DNA from: Sipunculus nudus
Taxonomy: Eukaryota; Annelida; Sipuncula; Golfingiida; Sipunculidae
Direction of reading: 5' to 3'
Assembly (NCBI GenBank): GCA_026874595.1
Contig: CM049318.1
Coordinates: 16,232,241 to 16,296,240, forward strand
Length of the DNA stretch: 64,000 bases
This document shows, in pieces, positions 13,501 through 27,361 of the stretch; the stretch's first letter is position 1, and every line of letters starts with the position of its first letter. The position numbers were made by a program, and so were the translations under genes. Under the pieces are notes generated by a model, which was not told the origin of the DNA, ran no database searches, and saw only the letters and a program-made list of their open reading frames with translations.

Positions 13501-16500
13501 GTGTCAGCCGCTATCCAGCGCTGCAAACCATGTGTCTGTAGCGTGAAAAATGACATAATTATAGGCATTTCTTTGAATGGTCACGTGTTCTCGTTTCACG
13601 AGAAACGGTGCGAGATATGACGAGACTTGCGATTGAATGACTAAGAACTAGAGGGATGCTGTCTAACGCCAAACACCAGACCTTTCTATCGCAAATATCA
13701 ACAGAGAGAGAAGCTGGAAAACTCCGAATTTTCAGATTGTCAAGTTTTACCCCAAAATTTGGTAACCATGGTAACGGCAGCACAAAGCAACATGTGCGAA
13801 GGGATAAGCCAATGTTCCTAGTTTCAGATACGACCCAAAAAATGGTGTCAGGTTTAATATTTTTTGAGATATTGCAGAAAAATGATATGTTACAGTGTTT
13901 CATGTACCACGCCCCCTGGTGGCTATTTCCAAAAAATGAAAAATTGGTTTCGAGATATTTCTAAATAACACAAAATATGTCATTTTCAAAGTCATAGTTT
14001 AAAAAATGCGACCTGTAAGCCATATTTAATGAAATCTCGAAAATTCTCGTTTGACGAGAAATGGTGCGAGATTTTACGAGACTTTCACTTGTATAATTAA
14101 AAGCTTATTTAGTACTATCTGATGCAAAAAACTAGAACTCTCTAGCTTTAAAAATGACAAAGTTAGAAAAATTAGGCCTTTTATTTTCGAAAATCATGAG
14201 TTTCCCCCCAAAATGTGTAACCATAGAAACAGCAGATTTCAGCAACATATATATCAGAAGAAAGGCCTTGGAATGCCGATTAAAATGAGCCCTGTTTGAA
14301 GTGGCTATGACAAATAGTAATGGAGATATGAAGAAAAGAGCACTTTAGGAACTTTTGATGACCTTGACCTTGACCTTTGACCTATATTGCCCAAAAACAA
14401 TAGGCTTCTTGCATTTTTGATTTTACACAAACTGTGAAAGTTTGAAAGCGATGGGATCAAAATTGCGACCTGTAGAGACTGGACAGACAAACAAACAAAC
14501 AAACAAACAGACAAACAGACATCCGCGACTGACCAACCAGCTTGCGAAAATCGAAGATTTCCGGCAAGCAATAAAGTCTGGACTGTGCCTCCAACATGTA
14601 TGATCATAGATGGGGCCCGGAGAGGCCGTCACGCACCGCTGCACACGCCGGCCGCCCACCGTAGGGACCCTGCCGCCACTTGCGGCGACGGCACGTGTCT
14701 TCGTGGTTTGGCGAAAAACGGCGCGAGATTTGACGAGACTAACAATGTGACCCCTGAATGTGACTGCGAGTGTCAGCCGCTATCCAGCGCTGCAAACCAT
14801 GTGTCTGTAGCGTGAAAAATGACATAATTATAGGCATTTCTTTGAATGGTCACGTGTTCTCGTTTCACGAGAAACGGTGCGAGATATGACGAGACTTGCG
14901 ATTGAATGACTAAGAACTAGAGGGATGCTGTCTAACGCCAAACACCAGACCTTTCTATCGCAAATATCAACAGAGAGAGAAGCTGGAAAACTCCGAATTT
15001 TCAGATTGTCAAGTTTTACCCCAAAATTTGGTAACCATGGTAACGGCAGCACAAAGCAACATGTGCGAAGGGATAAGCCAATGTTCCTAGTTTCAGATAC
15101 GACCCAAAAAATGGTGTCAGGTTTAATATTTTTTGAGATATTGCAGAAAAATGATATGTTACAGTGTTTCATGTACCACGCCCCCTGGTGGCTATTTCCA
15201 AAAAATGAAAAATTGGTTTCGAGATATTTCTAAATAACACAAAATATGTCATTTTCAAAGTCATAGTTTAAAAAATGCGACCTGTAAGCCATATTTAATG
15301 AAATCTCGAAAATTCTCGTTTGACGAGAAATGGTGCGAGATTTTACGAGACTTTCACTTGTATAATTAAAAGCTTATTTAGTACTATCTGATGCAAAAAA
15401 CTAGAACTCTCTAGCTTTAAAAATGACAAAGTTAGAAAAATTAGGCCTTTTATTTTCGAAAATCATGAGTTTCCCCCCAAAATGTGTAACCATAGAAACA
15501 GCAGATTTCAGCAACATATATATCAGAAGAAAGGCCTTGGAATGCCGATTAAAATGAGCCCTGTTTGAAGTGGCTATGACAAATAGTAATGGAGATATGA
15601 AGAAAAGAGCACTTTAGGAACTTTTGATGACCTTGACCTTGACCTTTGACCTATATTGCCCAAAAACAATAGGCTTCTTGCATTTTTGATTTTACACAAA
15701 CTGTGAAAGTTTGAAAGCGATGGGATCAAAATTGCGACCTGTAGAGACTGGACAGACAAACAAACAAACAAACAAACAGACAAACAGACATCCGCGACTG
15801 ACCAACCAGCTTGCGAAAATCGAAGATTTCCGGCAAGCAATAAAGTCTGGACTGTGCCTCCAACATGTATGATCATAGATGGGGCCCGGAGAGGCCGTCA
15901 CGCACCGCTGCACACGCCGGCCGCCCACCGTAGGGACCCTGCCGCCACTTGCGGCGACGGCACGTGTCTTCGTGGTTTGGCGAAAAACGGCGCGAGATTT
16001 GACGAGACTAACAATGTGACCCCTGAATGTGACTGCGAGTGTCAGCCGCTATCCAGCGCTGCAAACCATGTGTCTGTAGCGTGAAAAATGACATAATTAT
16101 AGGCATTTCTTTGAATGGTCACGTGTTCTCGTTTCACGAGAAACGGTGCGAGATATGACGAGACTTGCGATTGAATGACTAAGAACTAGAGGGATGCTGT
16201 CTAACGCCAAACACCAGACCTTTCTATCGCAAATATCAACAGAGAGAGAAGCTGGAAAACTCCGAATTTTCAGATTGTCAAGTTTTACCCCAAAATTTGG
16301 TAACCATGGTAACGGCAGCACAAAGCAACATGTGCGAAGGGATAAGCCAATGTTCCTAGTTTCAGATACGACCCAAAAAATGGTGTCAGGTTTAATATTT
16401 TTTGAGATATTGCAGAAAAATGATATGTTACAGTGTTTCATGTACCACGCCCCCTGGTGGCTATTTCCAAAAAATGAAAAATTGGTTTCGAGATATTTCT

Positions 16501-19500
16501 AAATAACACAAAATATGTCATTTTCAAAGTCATAGTTTAAAAAATGCGACCTGTAAGCCATATTTAATGAAATCTCGAAAATTCTCGTTTGACGAGAAAT
16601 GGTGCGAGATTTTACGAGACTTTCACTTGTATAATTAAAAGCTTATTTAGTACTATCTGATGCAAAAAACTAGAACTCTCTAGCTTTAAAAATGACAAAG
16701 TTAGAAAAATTAGGCCTTTTATTTTCGAAAATCATGAGTTTCCCCCCAAAATGTGTAACCATAGAAACAGCAGATTTCAGCAACATATATATCAGAAGAA
16801 AGGCCTTGGAATGCCGATTAAAATGAGCCCTGTTTGAAGTGGCTATGACAAATAGTAATGGAGATATGAAGAAAAGAGCACTTTAGGAACTTTTGATGAC
16901 CTTGACCTTGACCTTTGACCTATATTGCCCAAAAACAATAGGCTTCTTGCATTTTTGATTTTACACAAACTGTGAAAGTTTGAAAGCGATGGGATCAAAA
17001 TTGCGACCTGTAGAGACTGGACAGACAAACAAACAAACAAACAAACAGACAAACAGACATCCGCGACTGACCAACCAGCTTGCGAAAATCGAAGATTTCC
17101 GGCAAGCAATAAAGTCTGGACTGTGCCTCCAACATGTATGATCATAGATGGGGCCCGGAGAGGCCGTCACGCACCGCTGCACACGCCGGCCGCCCACCGT
17201 AGGGACCCTGCCGCCACTTGCGGCGACGGCACGTGTCTTCGTGGTTTGGCGAAAAACGGCGCGAGATTTGACGAGACTAACAATGTGACCCCTGAATGTG
17301 ACTGCGAGTGTCAGCCGCTATCCAGCGCTGCAAACCATGTGTCTGTAGCGTGAAAAATGACATAATTATAGGCATTTCTTTGAATGGTCACGTGTTCTCG
17401 TTTCACGAGAAACGGTGCGAGATATGACGAGACTTGCGATTGAATGACTAAGAACTAGAGGGATGCTGTCTAACGCCAAACACCAGACCTTTCTATCGCA
17501 AATATCAACAGAGAGAGAAGCTGGAAAACTCCGAATTTTCAGATTGTCAAGTTTTACCCCAAAATTTGGTAACCATGGTAACGGCAGCACAAAGCAACAT
17601 GTGCGAAGGGATAAGCCAATGTTCCTAGTTTCAGATACGACCCAAAAAATGGTGTCAGGTTTAATATTTTTTGAGATATTGCAGAAAAATGATATGTTAC
17701 AGTGTTTCATGTACCACGCCCCCTGGTGGCTATTTCCAAAAAATGAAAAATTGGTTTCGAGATATTTCTAAATAACACAAAATATGTCATTTTCAAAGTC
17801 ATAGTTTAAAAAATGCGACCTGTAAGCCATATTTAATGAAATCTCGAAAATTCTCGTTTGACGAGAAATGGTGCGAGATTTTACGAGACTTTCACTTGTA
17901 TAATTAAAAGCTTATTTAGTACTATCTGATGCAAAAAACTAGAACTCTCTAGCTTTAAAAATGACAAAGTTAGAAAAATTAGGCCTTTTATTTTCGAAAA
18001 TCATGAGTTTCCCCCCAAAATGTGTAACCATAGAAACAGCAGATTTCAGCAACATATATATCAGAAGAAAGGCCTTGGAATGCCGATTAAAATGAGCCCT
18101 GTTTGAAGTGGCTATGACAAATAGTAATGGAGATATGAAGAAAAGAGCACTTTAGGAACTTTTGATGACCTTGACCTTGACCTTTGACCTATATTGCCCA
18201 AAAACAATAGGCTTCTTGCATTTTTGATTTTACACAAACTGTGAAAGTTTGAAAGCGATGGGATCAAAATTGCGACCTGTAGAGACTGGACAGACAAACA
18301 AACAAACAAACAAACAGACAAACAGACATCCGCGACTGACCAACCAGCTTGCGAAAATCGAAGATTTCCGGCAAGCAATAAAGTCTGGACTGTGCCTCCA
18401 ACATGTATGATCATAGATGGGGCCCGGAGAGGCCGTCACGCACCGCTGCACACGCCGGCCGCCCACCGTAGGGACCCTGCCGCCACTTGCGGCGACGGCA
18501 CGTGTCTTCGTGGTTTGGCGAAAAACGGCGCGAGATTTGACGAGACTAACAATGTGACCCCTGAATGTGACTGCGAGTGTCAGCCGCTATCCAGCGCTGC
18601 AAACCATGTGTCTGTAGCGTGAAAAATGACATAATTATAGGCATTTCTTTGAATGGTCACGTGTTCTCGTTTCACGAGAAACGGTGCGAGATATGACGAG
18701 ACTTGCGATTGAATGACTAAGAACTAGAGGGATGCTGTCTAACGCCAAACACCAGACCTTTCTATCGCAAATATCAACAGAGAGAGAAGCTGGAAAACTC
18801 CGAATTTTCAGATTGTCAAGTTTTACCCCAAAATTTGGTAACCATGGTAACGGCAGCACAAAGCAACATGTGCGAAGGGATAAGCCAATGTTCCTAGTTT
18901 CAGATACGACCCAAAAAATGGTGTCAGGTTTAATATTTTTTGAGATATTGCAGAAAAATGATATGTTACAGTGTTTCATGTACCACGCCCCCTGGTGGCT
19001 ATTTCCAAAAAATGAAAAATTGGTTTCGAGATATTTCTAAATAACACAAAATATGTCATTTTCAAAGTCATAGTTTAAAAAATGCGACCTGTAAGCCATA
19101 TTTAATGAAATCTCGAAAATTCTCGTTTGACGAGAAATGGTGCGAGATTTTACGAGACTTTCACTTGTATAATTAAAAGCTTATTTAGTACTATCTGATG
19201 CAAAAAACTAGAACTCTCTAGCTTTAAAAATGACAAAGTTAGAAAAATTAGGCCTTTTATTTTCGAAAATCATGAGTTTCCCCCCAAAATGTGTAACCAT
19301 AGAAACAGCAGATTTCAGCAACATATATATCAGAAGAAAGGCCTTGGAATGCCGATTAAAATGAGCCCTGTTTGAAGTGGCTATGACAAATAGTAATGGA
19401 GATATGAAGAAAAGAGCACTTTAGGAACTTTTGATGACCTTGACCTTGACCTTTGACCTATATTGCCCAAAAACAATAGGCTTCTTGCATTTTTGATTTT

Positions 19501-20916
19501 ACACAAACTGTGAAAGTTTGAAAGCGATGGGATCAAAATTGCGACCTGTAGAGACTGGACAGACAAACAAACAAACAAACAAACAGACAAACAGACATCC
19601 GCGACTGACCAACCAGCTTGCGAAAATCGAAGATTTCCGGCAAGCAATAAAGTCTGGACTGTGCCTCCAACATGTATGATCATAGATGGGGCCCGGAGAG
19701 GCCGTCACGCACCGCTGCACACGCCGGCCGCCCACCGTAGGGACCCTGCCGCCACTTGCGGCGACGGCACGTGTCTTCGTGGTTTGGCGAAAAACGGCGC
19801 GAGATTTGACGAGACTAACAATGTGACCCCTGAATGTGACTGCGAGTGTCAGCCGCTATCCAGCGCTGCAAACCATGTGTCTGTAGCGTGAAAAATGACA
19901 TAATTATAGGCATTTCTTTGAATGGTCACGTGTTCTCGTTTCACGAGAAACGGTGCGAGATATGACGAGACTTGCGATTGAATGACTAAGAACTAGAGGG
20001 ATGCTGTCTAACGCCAAACACCAGACCTTTCTATCGCAAATATCAACAGAGAGAGAAGCTGGAAAACTCCGAATTTTCAGATTGTCAAGTTTTACCCCAA
20101 AATTTGGTAACCATGGTAACGGCAGCACAAAGCAACATGTGCGAAGGGATAAGCCAATGTTCCTAGTTTCAGATACGACCCAAAAAATGGTGTCAGGTTT
20201 AATATTTTTTGAGATATTGCAGAAAAATGATATGTTACAGTGTTTCATGTACCACGCCCCCTGGTGGCTATTTCCAAAAAATGAAAAATTGGTTTCGAGA
20301 TATTTCTAAATAACACAAAATATGTCATTTTCAAAGTCATAGTTTAAAAAATGCGACCTGTAAGCCATATTTAATGAAATCTCGAAAATTCTCGTTTGAC
20401 GAGAAATGGTGCGAGATTTTACGAGACTTTCACTTGTATAATTAAAAGCTTATTTAGTACTATCTGATGCAAAAAACTAGAACTCTCTAGCTTTAAAAAT
20501 GACAAAGTTAGAAAAATTAGGCCTTTTATTTTCGAAAATCATGAGTTTCCCCCCAAAATGTGTAACCATAGAAACAGCAGATTTCAGCAACATATATATC
20601 AGAAGAAAGGCCTTGGAATGCCGATTAAAATGAGCCCTGTTTGAAGTGGCTATGACAAATAGTAATGGAGATATGAAGAAAAGAGCACTTTAGGAACTTT
20701 TGATGACCTTGACCTTGACCTTTGACCTATATTGCCCAAAAACAATAGGCTTCTTGCATTTTTGATTTTACACAAACTGTGAAAGTTTGAAAGCGATGGG
20801 ATCAAAATTGCGACCTGTAGAGACTGGACAGACAAACAAACAAACAAACAAACAGACAAACAGACATCCGCGACTGACCAACCAGCTTGCGAAAATCGAA
20901 GATTTCCGGCAAGCAA
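7502..20916 (+). repeat. Megasatellite array A, right part
   Basis: The same 1269 bp unit continues with the marker GTGCCTCCAACATG at 8231, 9502, 10777, 12047, 13316, 14585, 15854, 17123, 18392 and 19661. Spacing is exactly 1269 from 12047 on but 1271, 1275 and 1270 between 8231 and 12047, because those copies carry extra bases, nearly all in homopolymers. From 12047 onward the copies look base-for-base identical, which indicates very recent homogenisation or assembly from repeated reads. The array ends at the tail motif CCGGCAAGCAA (to 20916), where a B-type tail follows directly. Confidence 0.97.
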
Positions 20917-23900
20917 CAAACGGAACTGATCAACATACTTGTCGAAATCTCTGATTCCGGCAAGCAATAAACTATAACGCGACAGAAATGGCAAACCGGC
21001 CCGCAAAGAGTGCCTGTGGTCACTTATTTTATACGGCGAACGCTATAATTTTTGCAGTCACGGGAAAGCGTGTCTGTCTTTCATACTAAAACGCGTGCAT
21101 GCATGCGTGATGGCATATGTATTTGTGCATGCGGGTTTTAATTTTTACAAAGTTGCTAAAATTTGTGGGGACCGTGTATGATTAAACAAAAGAGGTCATG
21201 GGCAGAAAGGCCATGAAACGCCAATTCATATGGTGACAGTTTATGTACCTAAAATGTGTAATTTTGGAGATATGGTTAAACAATGATAGTAGGTACGGGG
21301 TTGCAGTGCAGCGCCCCCCAGCGGTAATTTTCCAAAAACTGAAACATTGCTTTCGAGATATTAATGTATGACGTAACATGTATCAGTTTCAAAAGGATGC
21401 CTGCATATCTGTGGCCTATAGGGCATGTCACCGTGAAATCGCGAAATCTCATTCGACGAGAAACGGTGCGAGATTTTGCAAGATTTTTGGTTGGATCACC
21501 GAGAACTCACCAAGGGCTACAAGATGCAAAAATTTCGACCTCTCTAGCATAAAAACTGACAGAGTTAGAAGCTGAAAACTGCATATTCTCAAAATTCAAA
21601 GGTTTTACCCCAAAAATAGAGAAATCTGGCAATAGCGCACTTTGGCACCTATGCGCAAAAATAAGCCCATGGACCCTAGTTTAAGGTGCTGTGATGGAAA
21701 TGGCCCAATGTTTAATAGTTCTGGAGGTATAGCACCAACACAAATTTTCATGTTTTTTCATCTGCAACGCCCCCTGGCGGCCATTTCCAAAATCTGAAAA
21801 ACCCGTTTCGAGATATTCTTATGTTACATAAAATATCTCAGAATCAGTAAAATTGCTGCAAATTTGAAAAATATCACGAAATTCCATGATTTCTCCCCAA
21901 AATTGCGTAACCATGGTAACAGCGAAATGAAGCAATTTTGCAGTGCTGGAAGTGGCCATGCAGTGGCAAATAAAACGGGCTACAGATTAGGTGCCTACGG
22001 CTATTTTTGACGAAGGTATGAAGAAAAAACCGTTTTTGAGCTTTTTGGTGACCCTTACCTTGACCCTTGACCGATCATGACCAAAAACAATAGGCTCCGA
22101 GAAGAACCGATTATACACTCTATCTATAAGTTTCAGGACGATTGGTGCAAAATTGTGGCCTGTAGAGCGGGGACATACAGACAAACAAACAAACGGAACT
22201 GATCAACATACTTGTCGAAATCTCTGATTCCGGCAAGCAATAAACTATAACGCGACAGAAATGGCAAACCGGCCCGCAAAGAGTGCCTGTGGTCACTTAT
22301 TTTATACGGCGAACGCTATAATTTTTGCAGTCACGGGAAAGCGTGTCTGTCTTTCATACTAAAACGCGTGCATGCATGCGTGATGGCATATGTATTTGTG
22401 CATGCGGGTTTTAATTTTTACAAAGTTGCTAAAATTTGTGGGGACCGTGTATGATTAAACAAAAGAGGTCATGAGCAGAAAGGCCATGAAACGCCAATTC
22501 ATATGGTGTACAGTTTATGTACCTAAAATGTGTAATTTTGGAGATATGGTTAAACAATGATAGTAGGTACGGGGTTGCAGTGCAGCGCCCCCCAGCGGTA
22601 ATTTTCCAAAAACTGAAACATTGCTTTCGAGATATTAATGTATGACGTAACATGTATCAGTTTCAAAAGGATGCCTGCATATCTGTGGCCTATAGGGCAT
22701 GTCACCGTGAAATCGCGAAATCTCATTCGACGAGAAACGGTGCGAGATTTTGCAAGATTTTTGGTTGGATCACCGAGAACTCACCAAGGGCTACAAGATG
22801 CAAAAATTTCGACCTCTCTAGCATAAAAACTGACAGAGTTAGAAGCTGAAAACTGCATATTCTCAAAATTCAAAGGTTTTACCCCAAAAATAGAGAAATC
22901 TGGCAATAGCGCACTTTGGCACCTATGCGCAAAAATAAGCCCATGGACCCTAGTTTAAGGTGCTGTGATGGAAATGGCCCAATGTTTAATAGTTCTGGAG
23001 GTATAGCACCAACACAAATTTTCATGTTTTTTCATCTGCAACGCCCCCTGGCGGCCATTTCCAAAATCTGAAAAACCCGTTTCGAGATATTCTTATGTTA
23101 CATAAAATATCTCAGAATCAGTAAAATTGCTGCAAATTTGAAAAATATCACGAAATTCCATGATTTCTCCCCAAAATTGCGTAACCATGGTAACAGCGAA
23201 ATGAGGCAATTTTGCAGTGCTGGAAGTGGCCATGCAGTGGCAAATAAAACGGGCTACAGATTAGGTGCCTACGGCTATTTTTGACGAAGGTATGAAGAAA
23301 AAACCGTTTTTGAGCTTTTTGGTGACCTTGACCTTGACCCTTGACCGATCATGACCAAAAACAATAGGCTCCGAGAAGAACCGATTATACACTCTATCTA
23401 TAAGTTTCAGGACGATTGGTGCAAAATTGTGGCCTGTAGAGCGGGGACATACAGACAAACAAACAAACGGAACTGATCAACATACTTGTCGAAATCTCTG
23501 ATTCCGGCAAGCAATAAACTATAACGCGACAGAAATGGCAAACCGGCCCGCAAAGAGTGCCTGTGGTCACTTATTTTATACGGCGAACGCTATAATTTTT
23601 GCAGTCACGGGAAAGCGTGTCTGTCTTTCATACTAAAACGCGTGCATGCATGCGTGATGGCATATGTATTTGTGCATGCGGGTTTTAATTTTTACAAAGT
23701 TGCTAAAATTTGTGGGGACCGTGTATGATTAAACAAAAGAGGTCATGGGCAGAAAGGCCATGAAACGCCAATTCATATGGTGTACAGTTTATGTACCTAA
23801 AATGTGTAATTTTGGAGATATGGTTAAACAATGATAGTAGGTACGGGGTTGCAGTGCAGCGCCCCCCAGCGGTAATTTTCCAAAAACTGAAACATTGCTT

Positions 23901-25552
23901 TCGAGATATTAATGTATGACGTAACATGTATCAGTTTCAAAAGGATGCCTGCATATCTGTGGCCTATAGGGCATGTCACCGTGAAATCGCGAAATCTCAT
24001 TCGACGAGAAACGGTGCGAGATTTTGCAAGATTTTTGGTTGGATCACCGAGAACTCACCAAGGGCTACAAGATGCAAAAATTTCGACCTCTCTAGCATAA
24101 AAACTGACAGAGTTAGAAGCTGAAAACTGCATATTCTCAAAATTCAAAGGTTTTACCCCAAAAATAGAGAAATCTGGCAATAGCGCACTTTGGCACCTAT
24201 GCGCAAAAATAAGCCCATGGACCCTAGTTTAAGGTGCTGTGATGGAAATGGCCCAATGTTTAATAGTTCTGGAGGTATAGCACCAACACAAATTTTCATG
24301 TTTTTTCATCTGCAACGCCCCCTGGCGGCCATTTCCAAAATCTGAAAAACCCGTTTCGAGATATTCTTATGTTACATAAAATATCTCAGAATCAGTAAAA
24401 TTGCTGCAAATTTGAAAAATATCACGAAATTCCATGATTTCTCCCCAAAATTGCGTAACCATGGTAACAGCGAAATGAAGCAATTTTGCAGTGCTGGAAG
24501 TGGCCATGCAGTGGCAAATAAAACGGGCTACAGATTAGGTGCCTACGGCTATTTTTGACGAAGGTATGAAGAAAAAACCGTTTTTGAGCTTTTTGGTGAC
24601 CCTTACCTTGACCCTTGACCGATCATGACCAAAAACAATAGGCTCCGAGAAGAACCGATTATACACTCTATCTATAAGTTTCAGGACGATTGGTGCAAAA
24701 TTGTGGCCTGTAGAGCGGGGACATACAGACAAACAAACAAACGGAACTGATCAACATACTTGTCGAAATCTCTGATTCCGGCAAGCAATAAACTATAACG
24801 CGACAGAAATGGCAAACCGGCCCGCAAAGAGTGCCTGTGGTCACTTATTTTATACGGCGAACGCTATAATTTTTGCAGTCACGGGAAAGCGTGTCTGTCT
24901 TTCATACTAAAACGCGTGCATGCATGCGTGATGGCATATGTATTTGTGCATGCGGGTTTTAATTTTTACAAAGTTGCTAAAATTTGTGGGGACCGTGTAT
25001 GATTAAACAAAAGAGGTCATGAGCAGAAAGGCCATGAAACGCCAATTCATATGGTGTACAGTTTATGTACCTAAAATGTGTAATTTTGGAGATATGGTTA
25101 AACAATGATAGTAGGTACGGGGTTGCAGTGCAGCGCCCCCCAGCGGTAATTTTCCAAAAACTGAAACATTGCTTTCGAGATATTAATGTATGACGTAACA
25201 TGTATCAGTTTCAAAAGGATGCCTGCATATCTGTGGCCTATAGGGCATGTCACCGTGAAATCGCGAAATCTCATTCGACGAGAAACGGTGCGAGATTTTG
25301 CAAGATTTTTGGTTGGATCACCGAGAACTCACCAAGGGCTACAAGATGCAAAAATTTCGACCTCTCTAGCATAAAAACTGACAGAGTTAGAAGCTGAAAA
25401 CTGCATATTCTCAAAATTCAAAGGTTTTACCCCAAAAATAGAGAAATCTGGCAATAGCGCACTTTGGCACCTATGCGCAAAAATAAGCCCATGGACCCTA
25501 GTTTAAGGTGCTGTGATGGAAATGGCCCAATGTTTAATAGTTCTGGAGGTAT
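20917..25552 (+). repeat. Megasatellite array B, left part (1274 bp unit)
   Basis: Units of 1274 bases repeat head to tail; the marker TAAACTATAACGCGAC starts near 20968, 22242, 23516 and 24790. Array B joins array A at the shared tail CCGGCAAGCAA, followed by CAAACGGAACTGATC. Each unit has two CTCF-like modules (near 21313-21330 and 21769-21782), the X-box-like site (21907-21920), a TGACGTAA bZIP-type site (near 21369-21376), the receptor half-site stack, the CAAA stretch and the tail. Sequence variants alternate between neighbouring units (GGGCAG with GAAGCAA, then GAGCAG with GAGGCAA), a two-unit higher-order repeat. The array is interrupted at 25552 by an insertion. Confidence 0.96.
21091..21109. 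repeat. 19-base alternating purine-pyrimidine tract, once per B unit
   Basis: ACGCGTGCATGCATGCGTG alternates purine and pyrimidine without a break, a Z-DNA-prone arrangement, and its centre is the palindrome TGCATGCA. It recurs every 1274 bases in array B and is absent from unit A. Confidence 0.6.
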
Positions 25553-25559
25553 CCCAGTC

Positions 25560-26370
25560 AAGAAAATGAACTCACAGTGGACTCACAGTGAGCTCACATA
25601 TGATCTCATGGTGTGAGGTCACAGGGAGCTCAATCTGTAACCACCTTCAGACATCACAGTGATCTCACAATGTGAGTTCTCAGTGAGGTCACAGTGTGAG
25701 CTCACATAGATGTCACAGTGTGAGTTCTCAGTGAGGTCACAGTGTGAGGTCACAGTGATCTCACAGTGTGAGTTCTCAGTAAGGTCACAGTGTGAGGTCA
25801 CAGTAATCTCACAGTGCGAGTTCTCAGTGAGGTCATGGTGTGAGGTCACAATGATCTCACAGTGTGAGTTCTCAGTGAGGTCATGGTCTGTGGTCACAAT
25901 GATCTCACAGTGTGAACCCACAGATGTTCTCATGGTATGAGATCACAATGAGCTCAGTTTGTAACCATCTTTAGACATCACAGTGATTTCAATGTATGAA
26001 TTCTCAGTGAGGTCACATTGTGAGGCCACAGTGATCCCACAGTATGTGTTTTCATTAAGGTCATGGTCTTTGGTCACAGTGATCTTACAATATGAATTCT
26101 CAGTGAGGTCATTTCTAGGGATCACAGTGATCTCAATATGCGAGTTCTCAGTGATAGCATGGTCTTGGGTCACTATGATCTCACAAAGTCTCTTCTCTAA
26201 GAGGTCATGTTCTTAGATGACAGAAAGCCAACTTTGTGAGTATCAGTGAGGACATCCTGTTGGGTCATATTTGTGTAGTAGAAAAGTCCAAAGTAATGTC
26301 ACAGTGTGGGATCACAGGTAACTCACAGTATGGGAACACAGTGCAGTAAAAAGTGTGAGGTCACAGGTAT
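25560..26370 (+). repeat. Subterminal 48 bp minisatellite of the inserted element (left end)
   Basis: GAGTTCTCAGTGAGGTCACA recurs near 25674, 25722, 25770, 25818 and 25866, a period of 48 bases, and continues in degenerate form to about 26370. The unit is built from GAGGTCACAGTGTGA and GATCTCACAGTGTGA words, so it contains many AGGTCA half-sites and CACAGTG heptamers. Confidence 0.9.
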
Positions 26371-27293
26371 CTATCTAATATTATTATTTATCTTTTAAAA
26401 TTTTGTGTTGTTCATAGGGCTAAAATATAAAAAAAATATAGCCCACTTACAATGTGTTCTTAATAATTTCCAAACCCATGCATAGGATGCCAAATGTTAC
26501 ACACTTGCATTCTGTCCTGCCTTTTGCCCCCCCCCCCCCCTTGCCTCTGCTGATTTTTCAATCAAGTTTTGTTTTGCTCAAGCTATGGCTTCGCCATGAT
26601 GTCAGATGTGGATTCACAATAAACTTATATTGTAAAGTGTAATTATTTTCTGAGAAAAGGGATGAGCATCCGTATGTTAGGCAAAAGTAATTGACACAAG
26701 TCATGTGAAGAGCTTTGGATTCACTTCTCTAGTTGAGAAATGCATGTATACTTTACAAACACAGAAGCCACATATCAGATTTCATAACACATATGTATTT
26801 TATAATCCAGTAGTGTACAGAAATGACAGCAAACAAATCACTTGTGTATAATTTGTATTGATTCTTTTGCAAGAATTTTCACTTTTACTTAAAGAATACT
26901 TTTTATATTTAAAATTTTATTGTCACCAATTCTATCTCATCATCAGTCACAGTCAATTCGGATCAGGTGAGAGAAACTGCTTGTCAAACTCCTATCATAA
27001 TATCCCAATTCAACTTTATGCAACTTACAAATAAGCCTCGTTCAATTTTCCAAGTTCATTGATTATAATATTTACAAAACGAATAATGATATAATAATAT
27101 AATATTAAAAAAATAATTTAAACCAGGCTGAATAAACTGTACTTCAAGTACTACTAAATCCTAAGTACTACTAAATCCTAAATTACTAGACATGTTCATT
27201 ATCAACATACTTTTGTGTATTCATATTCAACTGAGTGGCCACTATCAGTAATGATATATACCCTTAACTGCTAGAAACTCATATGATTAAAAA

Positions 27294-27296
<3 letters not shown>

Positions 27297-27361
<65 letters not shown>
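27297..27361. repeat. (TA)n-(TG)n microsatellite
   Basis: About twenty TA dinucleotides run directly into about twelve TG dinucleotides. A compound microsatellite of variable length. Confidence 0.95.

Noticed and set aside
25619-26216. Repetitive frames such as HCDLTENSHCEITV and SQCEFSVRSQCEVTVI.
   Set aside because: They are direct translations of the 48 bp minisatellite. They stay open because 48 is a multiple of three, so no selection need be invoked.
25560-26370. Short regularly spaced repeats considered as a CRISPR array.
   Set aside because: There are no unique spacers of constant length, the repeats are degenerate and contiguous, and the context is eukaryotic.
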